A stretch of DNA of 59,007 nucleotides, from positions 1 through 59,007 of the forward strand of contig RQOG01000101.1 of assembly GCA_003854985.1 (NCBI GenBank), read 5' to 3'. How positions within the stretch are numbered: position 1 is the first letter of the stretch; each line of letters begins with the position of its first letter. The translations under genes were made by a program, and so were the position numbers. Below are positions 8,430 to 18,155 of this stretch, piece by piece. The DNA is from Calditrichota bacterium (GTDB lineage: Bacteria > Calditrichota > Calditrichia > Calditrichales > Calditrichaceae). The notes beneath the pieces are model-generated. The model saw only the letters and a program-made list of their open reading frames with translations. It made no database searches and was not told the origin of the DNA.

Positions 8430-9095
8430 ATGGCAGATACCTTTGCAAATATCGAACTCGTGCGCGATGAATTCCGCTATCTGAACCGGAGTTTCATCTT
8501 CGATCGTGTTAAAAACCTGGATGATCTGGTAAATCTTGTCAGTGATGATGAATTTAATGTAGATGAGCGGCTGCCATACTGGGCCGAACTCTGGCCTTCA
8601 GCTATAGGACTTTGCCGTTTCCTGATAAAAAACGCGGCATTGTTTAAAGGAAAAAATGTACTTGAACTGGGCTGCGGTCTGGGATTAACCTCAATGGTGA
8701 TCGCGTCATTAAATCCGGCTGAATTTGTTTTAACCGATTATGAACAGGATGCCCTTTTTATGGCCAGGCATAATTTTGTTCTTAATAATATTGATTGTCC
8801 CGTAACCCGGATACTGGACTGGAGGCACCCTGAACTGGAAGGACAATTTAATTGCATCGTGGCCTCTGATATTGTCTACGAGCGTCGTTTTTTCCCCCCG
8901 TTATTGCAATTATTCAGGAATTATCTGAGGCCGGACGGCTTTATAATATTAGCGGAACCGAACAGGGCTATTGCTGGAAGTTTTTTTCAGATTTTAAAGG
9001 AACACGGGTATTATTATCAGGTTGAAAATGAATATGTTATTCAGGATCAATCAAGAATTTGTGTTTCGGTTTATAAAATAAGAAAGGGTTTATAA
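8430..9095 (+). CDS. Class I SAM-dependent methyltransferase (METTL21/lysine methyltransferase-like)
   Basis: A 221-residue Rossmann methyltransferase. The SAM-binding loop is ELGCGLGLTS at residues 79-88, preceded by PYWAELWPSA, which is the typical lead-in of the METTL20/21 protein-lysine and nicotinamide-type methyltransferases. Motif II acidic residues are at FVLTDY and post-motif VASDIVYE, the latter resembling the DxxY-type motif of these lysine methyltransferases. The substrate is unknown; a protein target is suggested by family only. It starts directly at the lpxB stop. Confidence 0.8.
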   Translation: MADTFANIELVRDEFRYLNRSFIFDRVKNLDDLVNLVSDDEFNVDERLPYWAELWPSAIGLCRFLIKNAALFKGKNVLELGCGLGLTSMVIASLNPAEFVLTDYEQDALFMARHNFVLNNIDCPVTRILDWRHPELEGQFNCIVASDIVYERRFFPPLLQLFRNYLRPDGFIILAEPNRAIAGSFFQILKEHGYYYQVENEYVIQDQSRICVSVYKIRKGL

Positions 9096-9124
9096 AAGGT
9101 TTCATCATAGTAGCCTGGAAGATA

Positions 9125-9775
9125 ATGTACAACAACTTAATAAAAGAACTTTGTTCCGACCGTGAAGCAATGGAAAAGCATCTTCGTGAGAAACTTTCCG
9201 GAAGAATCACCCGGTCTTTTGAATATAAAAAAACGTCTTCAACGGAAGCGGCGGTTTTAATCCCCTTATTTTACAAAGATGGCGCGGCGCATCTTTTGTT
9301 CACAAAAAGAACCGTTCTTGTTGAACATCATAAAGGACAAATATCATTTCCCGGCGGAAAAAGGGATGCTACGGATGAGTCGCTTGTTTTTACCGCTCTC
9401 AGAGAAACTGAAGAAGAAATAGGAATACAAAGTAAAGATATAAAAATTATTGGTCAGACCGACCGCTTTTTAACCAATACCGGTTATATGGTTACTCCGT
9501 TTGTGGGGATGATACCTTTCCCGCATATGTTGCATCCGAATGAAGTTGAAATTGAAAAAATTATCACCATACCATTATTATACTTTTTTAAAGACAATAT
9601 ATTTGAAATAAAGCCCTATGAAATAGACGGTGAAAAGTGGATGGTGCATTATTATTATTATCAAAGCGAAATGATCTGGGGCGTTACCGGTTTTCTGTTA
9701 AGTAATTTTTTGTCGATCGTATTTGATTTGGAAAGAAACATATCGGAATATATGAAGACTAATGCTGACAATTGA
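9125..9775 (+). CDS. Nudix hydrolase, CoA pyrophosphatase (NudL-like)
   Basis: 216 residues with the UPF0035/CoA-pyrophosphatase signature HHKGQISFPGG at about residues 68-78 just before the Nudix box, whose catalytic helix carries RETEEEIG at 93-100. Members hydrolyse CoA and acyl-CoAs to 3'-phosphoadenosine phosphate-containing and phosphopantetheine products, and are thought to control CoA turnover. The 3' end overlaps ribD by 14 bases, so the two are probably translated from one message. Specificity for CoA rather than another nucleotide is inferred from the signature alone. Confidence 0.88.
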   Translation: MYNNLIKELCSDREAMEKHLREKLSGRITRSFEYKKTSSTEAAVLIPLFYKDGAAHLLFTKRTVLVEHHKGQISFPGGKRDATDESLVFTALRETEEEIGIQSKDIKIIGQTDRFLTNTGYMVTPFVGMIPFPHMLHPNEVEIEKIITIPLLYFFKDNIFEIKPYEIDGEKWMVHYYYYQSEMIWGVTGFLLSNFLSIVFDLERNISEYMKTNADN

Positions 9776-10841
9776 AGAAAAATATATCCGGCGTTGTTTC
9801 CGGCTTGCGCTTAAAGGCGTCGGAAAAGTGAGCCCGAATCCTCTTGTCGGTGCAGTTTTGGTTAAGGATGGCAAAGTAATTGGCGAAGGATATCACAAGG
9901 GCAGCGGGAAACCTCACGCCGAAATAGAAGCAATATCTTCTGCCATGGAATCGGTAAAAGGGTCCGTTCTGTATTGTAATCTTGAACCCTGCTGTCATTC
10001 CAATAAAAAAACCCCGCCCTGTGTTCCGGTGATTATCAGGGGAGGAATCAGTAAAGTTGTTATATCCAATATTGATCCCAATCCGCAGGTATCCGGTAAA
10101 GGTTTACTGGCCCTTGAAAAAGCCGGCATTAAGACTATTAAAGGAATCGAAGAAGAAAAAGGCCGGCATCTTAACAGGTTCTTTTTTACCTATATGGAGA
10201 AAAAAAGACCTTATATAATCATGAAAATTGCCCAGACGCTGAATGGAATGATCTCCGAAAAGCAAGGGATCAGTAGCCGGATTACCGGTGCGGAATCATT
10301 AAAAGACGTTCATCGGTTAAGGGCGGAATGTGATGCCGTTCTTATAGGGGCTAATACGGTGAATGTTGATGATCCGAGACTGACGGTCAGAGAAGCTAAA
10401 GGCCAAAATCCACACCGGATTATTTTGGACGGAAACCTGAACAGTAATCCGCAGGCAACTATTTTTAATATAAAAGATAAGGCGCATACCTTTTTACTGG
10501 TTTCCAAAAAGACAGGAGCGGAAAAAATAAAAAAATACCAGGGACAAGGCCTAGAATTAAAATTTCTGAATGGAAATGAAAAAGACTGCTTGGACCTGAA
10601 CGATGTTATACAGGAACTATACCGGTTGCAGATTTTATCACTTCTTGTCGAGGGCGGTGCGCAGATATTCACACAGTTTCTGGAAAAAAATTTATTTGAT
10701 GAATTGATTATCTATCAATCGTCGGGTCTATTTAAAAACGGAGTAAAAGCTTTTAATTCTGCAACTGAAAAAAAGTTAAAGCTGGTATCCGCTGAACAAT
10801 TTGGAAATGACGTAAAAATGGTATATCATCCCTTATTATAA
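9762..10841 (+). CDS. ribD: Bifunctional diaminohydroxyphosphoribosylaminopyrimidine deaminase / 5-amino-6-(5-phosphoribosylamino)uracil reductase
   Basis: RibD performs the second and third steps of riboflavin synthesis. The 359-residue protein has an N-terminal zinc deaminase domain (H52-A-E54 and P76-C-C-H-S with Cys87) and a C-terminal DHFR-like reductase domain starting near residue 148 (RPYIIMKIAQTLNGMI, AVLIGANTVNVDDPRLTVR, LLVEGGAQIFTQFL). It begins inside the end of the Nudix gene and heads the block ribD-ribE-ribBA-ribH. No FMN riboswitch is present upstream, as expected for a gene embedded in a transcription unit. Confidence 0.97.
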   Translation: MLTIEEKYIRRCFRLALKGVGKVSPNPLVGAVLVKDGKVIGEGYHKGSGKPHAEIEAISSAMESVKGSVLYCNLEPCCHSNKKTPPCVPVIIRGGISKVVISNIDPNPQVSGKGLLALEKAGIKTIKGIEEEKGRHLNRFFFTYMEKKRPYIIMKIAQTLNGMISEKQGISSRITGAESLKDVHRLRAECDAVLIGANTVNVDDPRLTVREAKGQNPHRIILDGNLNSNPQATIFNIKDKAHTFLLVSKKTGAEKIKKYQGQGLELKFLNGNEKDCLDLNDVIQELYRLQILSLLVEGGAQIFTQFLEKNLFDELIIYQSSGLFKNGVKAFNSATEKKLKLVSAEQFGNDVKMVYHPLL

Positions 10842-10883
10842 ATTTTAGTGTGACAAGTTGATTTTAAATTAATAAATTTGGCC

Positions 10884-11531
10884 ATGTTCACGGGAATAAT
10901 TGAAGAAATCGGAACGGTTAACCAGGTAAATGCCATTGCCGGAGGGAAGCGGCTTTTTATTGCCTGTCAAAAAATACTGTCGGGTACAAATCCGGATGAT
11001 TCCATTTGTGTCAATGGCGTTTGCCTGACGGTTGTTAAAACCGAGCCAACAGGATTTTATGCGGAAGCGGTAGGAGCAACATTAGAAAAATCAACCCTGG
11101 AAAAACTAATTCCCGGAATAAAAGTGAACCTGGAAAGAGCCTTAACGCTGAATACCAGGCTTGGCGGTCATCTGGTTCAGGGTCATGTTAACGGAACGGG
11201 GCAAATTACAGCCTTGACCAGACTGGGAGATAATTATAATATCCGGATAAAATATCCGGATGATTTAGGAAAATATTTGATCAAAGAGGGTTCGGTTGCC
11301 ATTGATGGAATCAGCTTTACCATAGCGGATCTGACAGATTCTTATCTGGAGATTTCTGTAATTCCGCATACCTGGGAGAAAACGAATCTTAAAGAGAGAA
11401 AAACAGGGGACTACGTAAATATAGAAACCGATGTGCTGGCGAAATACATTGAAAAATTATTGTCCGGCGCTATGAAAAATAAATCACAGAATATATTATC
11501 GGAAGAATGGTTAAAGAAACTTGGTTATTAG
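10884..11531 (+). CDS. ribE: Riboflavin synthase alpha chain
   Basis: 215 residues, two tandem lumazine-binding barrels. I choose ATG 10884 because it gives the canonical MFTGIIEEIG N terminus; the in-frame TTG six bases upstream does not. Diagnostic elements are CVNGVCLTV in the first domain and VAIDGISFT in the second, with HLVQGHVNG between them. The enzyme dismutates two molecules of 6,7-dimethyl-8-ribityllumazine to riboflavin and a pyrimidinedione. It is encoded between ribD and ribBA, with ribBA starting at the very next base after its stop. Confidence 0.96.
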   Translation: MFTGIIEEIGTVNQVNAIAGGKRLFIACQKILSGTNPDDSICVNGVCLTVVKTEPTGFYAEAVGATLEKSTLEKLIPGIKVNLERALTLNTRLGGHLVQGHVNGTGQITALTRLGDNYNIRIKYPDDLGKYLIKEGSVAIDGISFTIADLTDSYLEISVIPHTWEKTNLKERKTGDYVNIETDVLAKYIEKLLSGAMKNKSQNILSEEWLKKLGY

Positions 11532-12749
11532 ATGAAAAGCTATTTTAATACAATTGAAGAAGCCATTGAAGATATAAAAAATGGCAAAATGATAGTGGTT
11601 GTCGATGATGCCGACAGGGAGAACGAAGGCGATCTGATTATGGCTTCGGAATTAGTTCGCCCTGAGGATGTTAATTTTATTACGCGGGAAGCACGCGGTG
11701 TGCTTTGTATTACCATAACCGAAGAAAGGGCGAAAGAACTGGAACTGGATTATATGGTCGAAAGAAATACCGCTTTACATGAAACACCTTTTACGGTGAG
11801 CGTTGATGCCGTGCGCGGAACGACAACCGGGATTTCAGCTTATGACAGAGCCCATACGATACACACGATAGTCAATTTATCCACCAAACCGGAAGATTTG
11901 GCCCGGCCGGGTCACATTTTTCCGCTTATTGCCAAAGATGGCGGGGTTCTGAGAAGAGCAGGACATACGGAAGCGGCTACTGATCTTGCCCGTTTAGCCG
12001 GCTTAAAACCATCCGGTGTGCTCTGTGAGATTATGGATGAAGACGGAGCAATGGCTCGTGATCAAAGATTAATTGAATTTACAAAAAGACACCATTTAAA
12101 AATTATAACAATCGCTGACCTTATCCGGTATAAACGCACGAGAGAAAAATTTGTCCGCCGCCGGGTAGTGGTAGATATGCCCACCAAACATGGTACATTC
12201 AAATGCTATCTTTATGAGAATATATTGGATCCCTCGGAACATCATATTGCATTGGTTAAAGGCGATGTCGGCGATGGAAGGCCGGTATTGGTGCGGGTAC
12301 ATTCGGAATGTTTAACGGGAGATGTTTTTGGTTCAAAGCGCTGTGATTGCGGTGAACAGTTGGCTGCAGCGCTTCAGATGGTTGAAAAGGAAAAAAGAGG
12401 TGTTGTACTGTATATGCGCCAGGAAGGCCGCGGAATCGGGTTAACAAATAAACTATTGGCCTATGCTCTCCAGGAAGAAGGTAAAGATACGGTTGAAGCC
12501 AATGAGGTGCTGGGCTTTAAACCGGATTTACGGGATTATGGGATTGGTGCCCAGATACTAAAGGATCTCGGAATAACCAAATTGCGTTTGATGACTAATA
12601 ATCCAAAAAAAATAGTCGGTTTGGAAGGTCACGAACTAGAAATTGTGGAAAGAGTTCCATTGGAAATTTGTCCCAATGAAATCAATGAGCATTATCTGAA
12701 CACTAAGCGTGATAAGATGGGACATTTATTATTCACCAAACACAGATAA
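11532..12749 (+). CDS. ribBA: Bifunctional 3,4-dihydroxy-2-butanone-4-phosphate synthase / GTP cyclohydrolase II
   Basis: A 405-residue fusion supplying both precursors of riboflavin. Residues about 1-200 are the DHBP synthase ([28 protein letters not shown]), residues about 205-405 the GTP cyclohydrolase II with its zinc cysteines Cys260, Cys271 and Cys273 in [20 protein letters not shown] and the RQEGRGIGL loop. Both halves keep their catalytic motifs, so both activities are expected. The gene starts on the base after the ribE stop. Confidence 0.97.
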   Translation: MKSYFNTIEEAIEDIKNGKMIVVVDDADRENEGDLIMASELVRPEDVNFITREARGVLCITITEERAKELELDYMVERNTALHETPFTVSVDAVRGTTTGISAYDRAHTIHTIVNLSTKPEDLARPGHIFPLIAKDGGVLRRAGHTEAATDLARLAGLKPSGVLCEIMDEDGAMARDQRLIEFTKRHHLKIITIADLIRYKRTREKFVRRRVVVDMPTKHGTFKCYLYENILDPSEHHIALVKGDVGDGRPVLVRVHSECLTGDVFGSKRCDCGEQLAAALQMVEKEKRGVVLYMRQEGRGIGLTNKLLAYALQEEGKDTVEANEVLGFKPDLRDYGIGAQILKDLGITKLRLMTNNPKKIVGLEGHELEIVERVPLEICPNEINEHYLNTKRDKMGHLLFTKHR

Positions 12750-12774
12750 ATGGTAATATATCGAAAGGATAATT

Positions 12775-13239
12775 ATGACTGCGATCATTGAAGGAAAATT
12801 AACGGCAAAGAATAAAAAATTTGCTATTGTTGTCGGCCGATTTAATGAATTGATTTCAAGAAAACTGGTGGATGGGGCCATGGATTGTTTATTACGTCAC
12901 GAAGCGGACGATAAAAACATCTCGGTGATATGGACGCCGGGGTCGTTTGAAATTCCATTAGCCGCTAAGAGAGCCGCCGAATCAAAGAAATTCGATGCAG
13001 TAATCTGTCTGGGAGCGATAATCAGGGGCGGAACACCCCATTTTGAATATGTTGCTTCTGAAGCGGCAAAAGGAGTGGCACAGGTATCATTAAGCGCAAA
13101 TATGCCGGTAATATTCGGTATTATTACGGCGGATTCCATTGAGCAGGCTGTGGAAAGAGCGGGGACAAAAGCCGGCAATAAAGGCTGGGACGCCGCTTTA
13201 GCCGCCATAGAAATGGCAGATTTACTAACGAAAATATAA
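12775..13239 (+). CDS. ribH: 6,7-Dimethyl-8-ribityllumazine synthase
   Basis: 154 residues, standard length for lumazine synthase. Substrate-binding and catalytic elements are [21 protein letters not shown] and the loop [14 protein letters not shown] carrying the catalytic His89, with [15 protein letters not shown] at the C-terminal helix. It condenses the pyrimidinedione from RibD's pathway with the butanone phosphate from RibBA. GAAAGGA precedes the ATG. It completes the rib cluster; the following PorZ-like gene begins only 15 bases later. Confidence 0.97.
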   Translation: MTAIIEGKLTAKNKKFAIVVGRFNELISRKLVDGAMDCLLRHEADDKNISVIWTPGSFEIPLAAKRAAESKKFDAVICLGAIIRGGTPHFEYVASEAAKGVAQVSLSANMPVIFGIITADSIEQAVERAGTKAGNKGWDAALAAIEMADLLTKI

Positions 13240-13254
13240 CATAGGTTTAAACAG

Positions 13255-15579
13255 ATGAAGTGGATGATCATTATTTGCTTATTACCCGTTTTTGCCTTCA
13301 GCTTCGATCTGGATGACTGGAGAAGTATAACCAATATGAATGATGTCTACCAGATAGACATCTATAATCAGGAAGTTTGGGCGGCTACTACCGGGGGCAT
13401 TTATAAATACAATCAAAATAGCGGCGAAGTACAAAAATTTACCAATATCGAAGGCTTGAGTTCCACATATACAAACGCTATCATAATCGATGCGCACGGC
13501 ATTGTTATTACAGGCGGAATAGATGGTATGGTCGATTTTTATAATCCGGCCGATAATAGTTGGGATCATTCCTTCAAATTACAGGGGAATCCGATAGCCG
13601 ATTTTGTTATTGGCAATGATTCTTTATGGATAGCCTCCGGTAAGGGCGTTGGTATATTTATCCGGGAAGATGGACACTATGAATTTCGGGACTATTTTCA
13701 TAATTTCCCGGTTATAATTAATGAAGTAACCAGCGTCCATTTGTTTGCCAACCGGATCTGGCTGGGCACAGACAGGGGACTTCTAACGGCGCCCTCGGAT
13801 ATTAATACACACACCATCAATAACCCGGAAGAATGGAGCATTTTTACTTCACAGAATAATCTGCCCGGCGATAAAGTGCAAACGCTTGCTGTTATTAATG
13901 ATATGCTTTGGATTGGCTTGAACGATGGCCTGGCGCTGATGGATGAGCAACTGACTATTACCAAAATGAATAACTGGGGAGAAGGTTCTGCATATACAGT
14001 TAAAGCAATTACACCTATTAATGATGAAGTTTTGATCGGAAATAACCGGCAGTTATACCGGTATACCATTAACTCAGGGAGAAGCCTGATTAGGACTTTT
14101 GACAGTAATATTAATGATATAAAGAATTTGGGCAATAGTGATTATGTTGTCGCTAATTCCACTGATGGTCTTTTCTTTAGTCCGGCACAAAAGCGTTTTA
14201 AACTGGACGGTCCTTCTCAAAACATAACCCGTTTTACCATCAGGGATCATTCCGGGCAAATTTGGGCAACGGCCAATATGTTTAAAAAAAATATACAAAC
14301 TGGATTTGATATTAAGACTGCAGATCGTTGGATAAGCCATCAATTCAGTCCGGGAAGATGGATTGAGCTTAGCTGTTCAAATATTTTATACGAAGATCGG
14401 TACAATAATATCTGGATTGGCTCCTGGGGCGGTGGTATAATGGTTTTTAAAGCGGATGGCGATACGGTTTATTTTCATGGATATGATTATCCCGGCAATG
14501 CGCTTATCTCTACTTTTGATTCATTTGAATCGAGAGATCAAAGTAATGCGGAGGTCTATCATAATTTCTTAAGCCCGGCTCCTACTGACGCTGCAAATTA
14601 TGAAGTGGTTACCGCTTTCAGACAGGATGAACACAATAATTTATGGATTGGGTGTTATTATCCGGCCGATGGCTATCAGTTGCGGGTTACTCCGTACAGG
14701 AATGGATTTGTAAGCATTAACGAAAATGACTGGGATTATTACTCTCTTTCCAATGGTATTGCGGATGAAGATCGTTCCATATCCAGTATGGATTTTGACT
14801 TTTTTGGAGTATTATACTGCGGAACTTATGGCGATGGCGTATATGCGCTTAATCCGGATAATAAGAAAATTTCCACGCTCACAATTGACGATGGTTTATA
14901 TACAAATAGCATACTTTCGGTTGCTGTTGATAAGGACGGCATTGTATGGATAGGAACAGCAGCAGGTCTTAATTCTTATGACGGACTAAATGTGTATAAG
15001 CATACTGCCGATGAAACCGGGCAATCCGGTCCCCTGGAAAACAGGATTAATTTTATTTTTATTGATGAATTTAACAATCGTTGGTTTGCAACTTCCGGTG
15101 GATTAAGCATTTTAAAAGCGGATCATAGCCCGTGGGAGACGAATGCCTGGGTTGGTTATACGACCAGTAATAGTAAAATTCTTTCCAATGAAGTTAACGG
15201 TATTTATGTTGATTCCAAATCAGGCGAGGCGCTGATTGCAACGGAACGGGGATTATCGGTTTTTAGCGGATCATTTGCGCAAATCCGATCTGATTATAAT
15301 CAGGTTTCCGGAGGACCAAATCCGTTTATATTGGGTGAACATCAGCAAAAGTTTACCATTACCAATCTCAAAAAGAATTCAATGGTTAAAATTTTTACAA
15401 TAAACGGCGTTTTAGTTCGTGAGCTTTCAACGGAATCGGACCTTGTTGAGGGAAGCCGTGCAATTTGGGATGGCCTGGATTTTTTAGGCAAACCAGTTTC
15501 ATCCGGGGTATATTTATACGCTGCATTTGATGAAGAGGGCAGTACGGCGGCGGGTAAAATTGCTGTTATCAGAAAATAG
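13255..15579 (+). CDS. PorZ-like beta-propeller protein with FlgD/T9SS-type C-terminal domain
   Basis: 774 residues. A signal peptide (about 1-16) is followed at once by FDLDDWRSITNMNDVYQI, the opening seen in PorZ of the type IX secretion system, then two propellers with W-(I/L)-G-x-x-x-G blades (for example IWLGTDRGLL, IWIGSWGGG, LYCGTYGDG, VWIGTAAGL). The last 85 or so residues, from GGPNPF to AGKIAVIRK with GKPVSSGVYLY, form an Ig-like FlgD/T9SS sorting-type domain. In Bacteroidota PorZ is part of the surface attachment complex that anchors T9SS cargo to A-LPS. The match is by layout and short motifs, so it may instead be a secreted propeller of unknown role. It sits between ribH and recN. 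Confidence 0.72.
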   Translation: MKWMIIICLLPVFAFSFDLDDWRSITNMNDVYQIDIYNQEVWAATTGGIYKYNQNSGEVQKFTNIEGLSSTYTNAIIIDAHGIVITGGIDGMVDFYNPADNSWDHSFKLQGNPIADFVIGNDSLWIASGKGVGIFIREDGHYEFRDYFHNFPVIINEVTSVHLFANRIWLGTDRGLLTAPSDINTHTINNPEEWSIFTSQNNLPGDKVQTLAVINDMLWIGLNDGLALMDEQLTITKMNNWGEGSAYTVKAITPINDEVLIGNNRQLYRYTINSGRSLIRTFDSNINDIKNLGNSDYVVANSTDGLFFSPAQKRFKLDGPSQNITRFTIRDHSGQIWATANMFKKNIQTGFDIKTADRWISHQFSPGRWIELSCSNILYEDRYNNIWIGSWGGGIMVFKADGDTVYFHGYDYPGNALISTFDSFESRDQSNAEVYHNFLSPAPTDAANYEVVTAFRQDEHNNLWIGCYYPADGYQLRVTPYRNGFVSINENDWDYYSLSNGIADEDRSISSMDFDFFGVLYCGTYGDGVYALNPDNKKISTLTIDDGLYTNSILSVAVDKDGIVWIGTAAGLNSYDGLNVYKHTADETGQSGPLENRINFIFIDEFNNRWFATSGGLSILKADHSPWETNAWVGYTTSNSKILSNEVNGIYVDSKSGEALIATERGLSVFSGSFAQIRSDYNQVSGGPNPFILGEHQQKFTITNLKKNSMVKIFTINGVLVRELSTESDLVEGSRAIWDGLDFLGKPVSSGVYLYAAFDEEGSTAAGKIAVIRK

Positions 15580-15581
15580 TA

Positions 15582-17312
15582 ATGTTACGAGCAATTGAAA
15601 TCACAAATTTTATCTTAATCAGTAAAGTCAGGATGGATTTCACCTCCGGCCTTAATATTTTTACCGGTGAGACCGGTACTGGAAAATCTGTTATCATAAA
15701 TGCCATCAGTCAGCTTTGCGGCGAAAGGAGTAGTCCCGATCTCGTCAAAAGCGGTGAAACAAAAGCGGTGATAGAAGCAGAATTGGAAAATAACCGCTGG
15801 CCGCAGATTTCTGTCCTGGTGGAAAAAAACAATCTTAATATCAGTCAGGATGATAATTTGATTATCATTCGCAAAGAGATTTATTCTTCAGGTAATAACC
15901 GCATATTTGTAAATGATTCTCCGGTAACACTCAATATACTGACGGAATTAACCGAACCTTTGATTGACCTGCATGGGCAGCATCAACACCAGCGGTTATT
16001 ACGTCCTGAATATCATATACAATATCTCGATGATTTTGGAAATTTGAATGAAGTAAAGCGCCAGTTTTCCGATTTGTTAAAAATTTATAATCGTAAGATT
16101 AAGGATTTGGAAAATTTTAAAAAACAACAGGCAGAAGCCGCCCAAAAACAGGATATTTATCAGTTTCAGTTAAAAGAATTAAAAGAAAGCAATCTGGACG
16201 AAGATGAATATCCGGCTTTGCAGGAAGAAAAAAGACGTTTGGATAACATTGAAGTTTTGAATCAGCTGTCCGCTCGTCTGGCAGAAACCCTTTATTCAGG
16301 CGAATATAATGCCGGTGATTTCCTTTCGAAGGCAGAAGCTGATTTACACGAATTAACTCATTACGACGATCAGTTTTTACAATTATTGGATTCCATAAAA
16401 AGCGCCAGGGAAGCGGTTGAGGAAGTCGGACGTTTTTCGGCAAGTTATATAGAGAATCTTGAATATGATGCTCAGAGAATGGAATACCTGAATAACAGAA
16501 TTAATCACCTGGATTTCATATTGAAAAAATATCATAAAGAAAACATAAGGGAATTAACTGAATACAGGGATCAGGTTGAACAACTAATTGAAAATATTGA
16601 TTCATTTGACGATAAGACGAAAAACATTGAAAAAGAAATTCTGGAAATCAGGGAAAAAGTCATAAGTGTTGGAAAAGATTTATCTTCCAGGCGAAAAGAA
16701 ATTGCTCTCCTTTTCGCCGAAGCGATTACCAATACGCTGAAGCAGATAGGTATGCCGCACGCACTTTTTAGCGTAAGTCAAAATGTTCGGACATCGAAGC
16801 ATTCGCTATTTGTAATTAACAATATAGCCTGTATTCCTGATGATAATGGATTTGATGATATTTGTTTTGAAATTCAGTCAAATCCAGGGGACAAAGGCCG
16901 GCCGATTCACAAAATTGCATCCGGGGGTGAAATTTCCCGGATTATGCTGGCTATAAAATCAGCGCTTGCCGCTAATGATCAGATTGCGGTTATGGTATTT
17001 GATGAAATCGATTCGGGGATTTCGGGCAAAATTGCTCAAATTGTCGGTAAAAAAATGAAAGACCTGGCTAAAAATCACCAGATTCTATGTGTAACCCATC
17101 TTCCTCAGATTGCCGTTTTTGCGGAACAGCATTTTAAAGTAGTTAAGAATTTGGAAAATGGACGAACTAATATAACTGTTATGCCTGTTAAAGATGAAAA
17201 CAGGATTAATGAAATAGCCACGCTTTTAGCCGGGGAAGAGGTTGCTTTTGAGGCCATTGAAAATGCCAAACGGCTGATTAGTGAGACGAAAAATATGGAA
17301 GGATCTCATTAA
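15582..17312 (+). CDS. recN: DNA repair protein RecN
   Basis: RecN is an SMC-like ATPase that helps repair double-strand breaks. The 576 residues show the Walker A GETGTGKS at 29-36, a long coiled-coil middle (about 155-370) rich in Lys, Glu and Leu, the signature ASGGEISRIMLA, and Walker B VMVFDEIDSGISG with the downstream HLPQIAVFAEQH. Length and order are normal. It starts two bases after the PorZ-like stop. Confidence 0.96.
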   Translation: MLRAIEITNFILISKVRMDFTSGLNIFTGETGTGKSVIINAISQLCGERSSPDLVKSGETKAVIEAELENNRWPQISVLVEKNNLNISQDDNLIIIRKEIYSSGNNRIFVNDSPVTLNILTELTEPLIDLHGQHQHQRLLRPEYHIQYLDDFGNLNEVKRQFSDLLKIYNRKIKDLENFKKQQAEAAQKQDIYQFQLKELKESNLDEDEYPALQEEKRRLDNIEVLNQLSARLAETLYSGEYNAGDFLSKAEADLHELTHYDDQFLQLLDSIKSAREAVEEVGRFSASYIENLEYDAQRMEYLNNRINHLDFILKKYHKENIRELTEYRDQVEQLIENIDSFDDKTKNIEKEILEIREKVISVGKDLSSRRKEIALLFAEAITNTLKQIGMPHALFSVSQNVRTSKHSLFVINNIACIPDDNGFDDICFEIQSNPGDKGRPIHKIASGGEISRIMLAIKSALAANDQIAVMVFDEIDSGISGKIAQIVGKKMKDLAKNHQILCVTHLPQIAVFAEQHFKVVKNLENGRTNITVMPVKDENRINEIATLLAGEEVAFEAIENAKRLISETKNMEGSH

Positions 17313-17390
17313 ATATAAGTTTATCCTTTAAATATTGCATTTACTTTACCTTATCATTAATTTTAGTTCTAACCTAAAAATAATAAAGAT

Positions 17391-17396
17391 AGGAGG
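17391..17396 (+). promoter_or_regulatory. Strong Shine-Dalgarno AGGAGG that fixes the next start
   Basis: AGGAGG lies four bases before ATG 17401. The same frame is open upstream to a TTG at 17335, but those residues are not preceded by any ribosome binding site, so 17401 is the better start. Confidence 0.8.
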
Positions 17397-17400
17397 TTTA

Positions 17401-18063
17401 ATGAAGGGGTACCGGTCGAGTTTAACAAACCTGATGTATTCCATGGACCTTCAACCGCGATTTTTTTTCAAAATGTTTAAATCAAAAAAAGGCCCCTCTA
17501 ATCTTCGCCCGGGAGCTATTCCACCGGATGAAGTTAAAAAACTTATAAAAGAGTTTGGCGTTCACAAAAAAATCAATATCCGTAGAATTCAGTATGAAGG
17601 TTCTCCCGAAGAAAAACCGATCACTGTTCAGATCGTGCATATCCGCGATGATTATTTTACGGCAAAAGTAGTTAATGTGGAGCGGAGTATTAAACAGGAT
17701 ATTAATGATAAACTCGTTTATATCAAGGGCGGCGGCGGCACTATCGATTTTTATTATAATGATGGTGATATTTACAGTATCGAAGAAGACATTGATGAAG
17801 TGGTAATCCGTAAAATGGATGACGAAACCTTATTATCTATATTGCAGGCGCTGGATATTGATGAATCGATACTGGTTAGTTACTATGATAATGTTAAAGG
17901 AGGAGTGATTAACGGCACAGGCAAACTGGTGGCCAAGGATTTGGAAAACAGATCATTTAAAGTAGAATTGACCCTGATAAATGATATAGAATTGGAAAAA
18001 CCCAAATATTTGACCTTCGACATGGATAAAGATAAGGTTCTCGATCTGGAAGTAGTAATTTAG
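17401..18063 (+). CDS. Conserved-looking hypothetical protein, 220 aa
   Basis: I do not recognise this protein. It has no signal peptide or membrane helix. The N-terminal 35 residues are basic and aromatic (RFFFKMFKSKKG). The rest is acidic with regular beta-strand-like patterns and a KGGGGTIDFYYNDGD segment, suggesting a soluble, mainly beta fold. It has the strongest ribosome binding site in the window and a strong terminator directly after it, so it is probably well expressed, either alone or as the last gene of the recN transcript. Confidence 0.7.
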   Translation: MKGYRSSLTNLMYSMDLQPRFFFKMFKSKKGPSNLRPGAIPPDEVKKLIKEFGVHKKINIRRIQYEGSPEEKPITVQIVHIRDDYFTAKVVNVERSIKQDINDKLVYIKGGGGTIDFYYNDGDIYSIEEDIDEVVIRKMDDETLLSILQALDIDESILVSYYDNVKGGVINGTGKLVAKDLENRSFKVELTLINDIELEKPKYLTFDMDKDKVLDLEVVI

Positions 18064-18086
18064 ATTTAATAAAAACTATAAAAAAC

Positions 18087-18117
18087 AACCTTCTGCCGGC
18101 GGCGGAAGGTTTTTTTA
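18087..18117 (+). terminator. Rho-independent terminator
   Basis: Stem AACCTTC (18087-18093) with GAAGGTT (18105-18111), extended inward through TGCC/GGCG around a GGC loop, followed by a run of seven T. It ends the recN-hypothetical transcript before mrp. Confidence 0.92.
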
Positions 18118-18155
18118 TTTGCAGAATAGTATGAATAAAAGAAAGCAATATAACT

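Noticed and set aside
9720..9761. Possible FMN riboswitch before the rib genes
   Set aside because: ribD starts inside the Nudix gene, leaving no room for the aptamer, and no conserved FMN element is recognisable.
17335..17400. Upstream extension of the 220-residue unknown protein from TTG
   Set aside because: No ribosome binding site before TTG 17335, while AGGAGG precedes ATG 17401.
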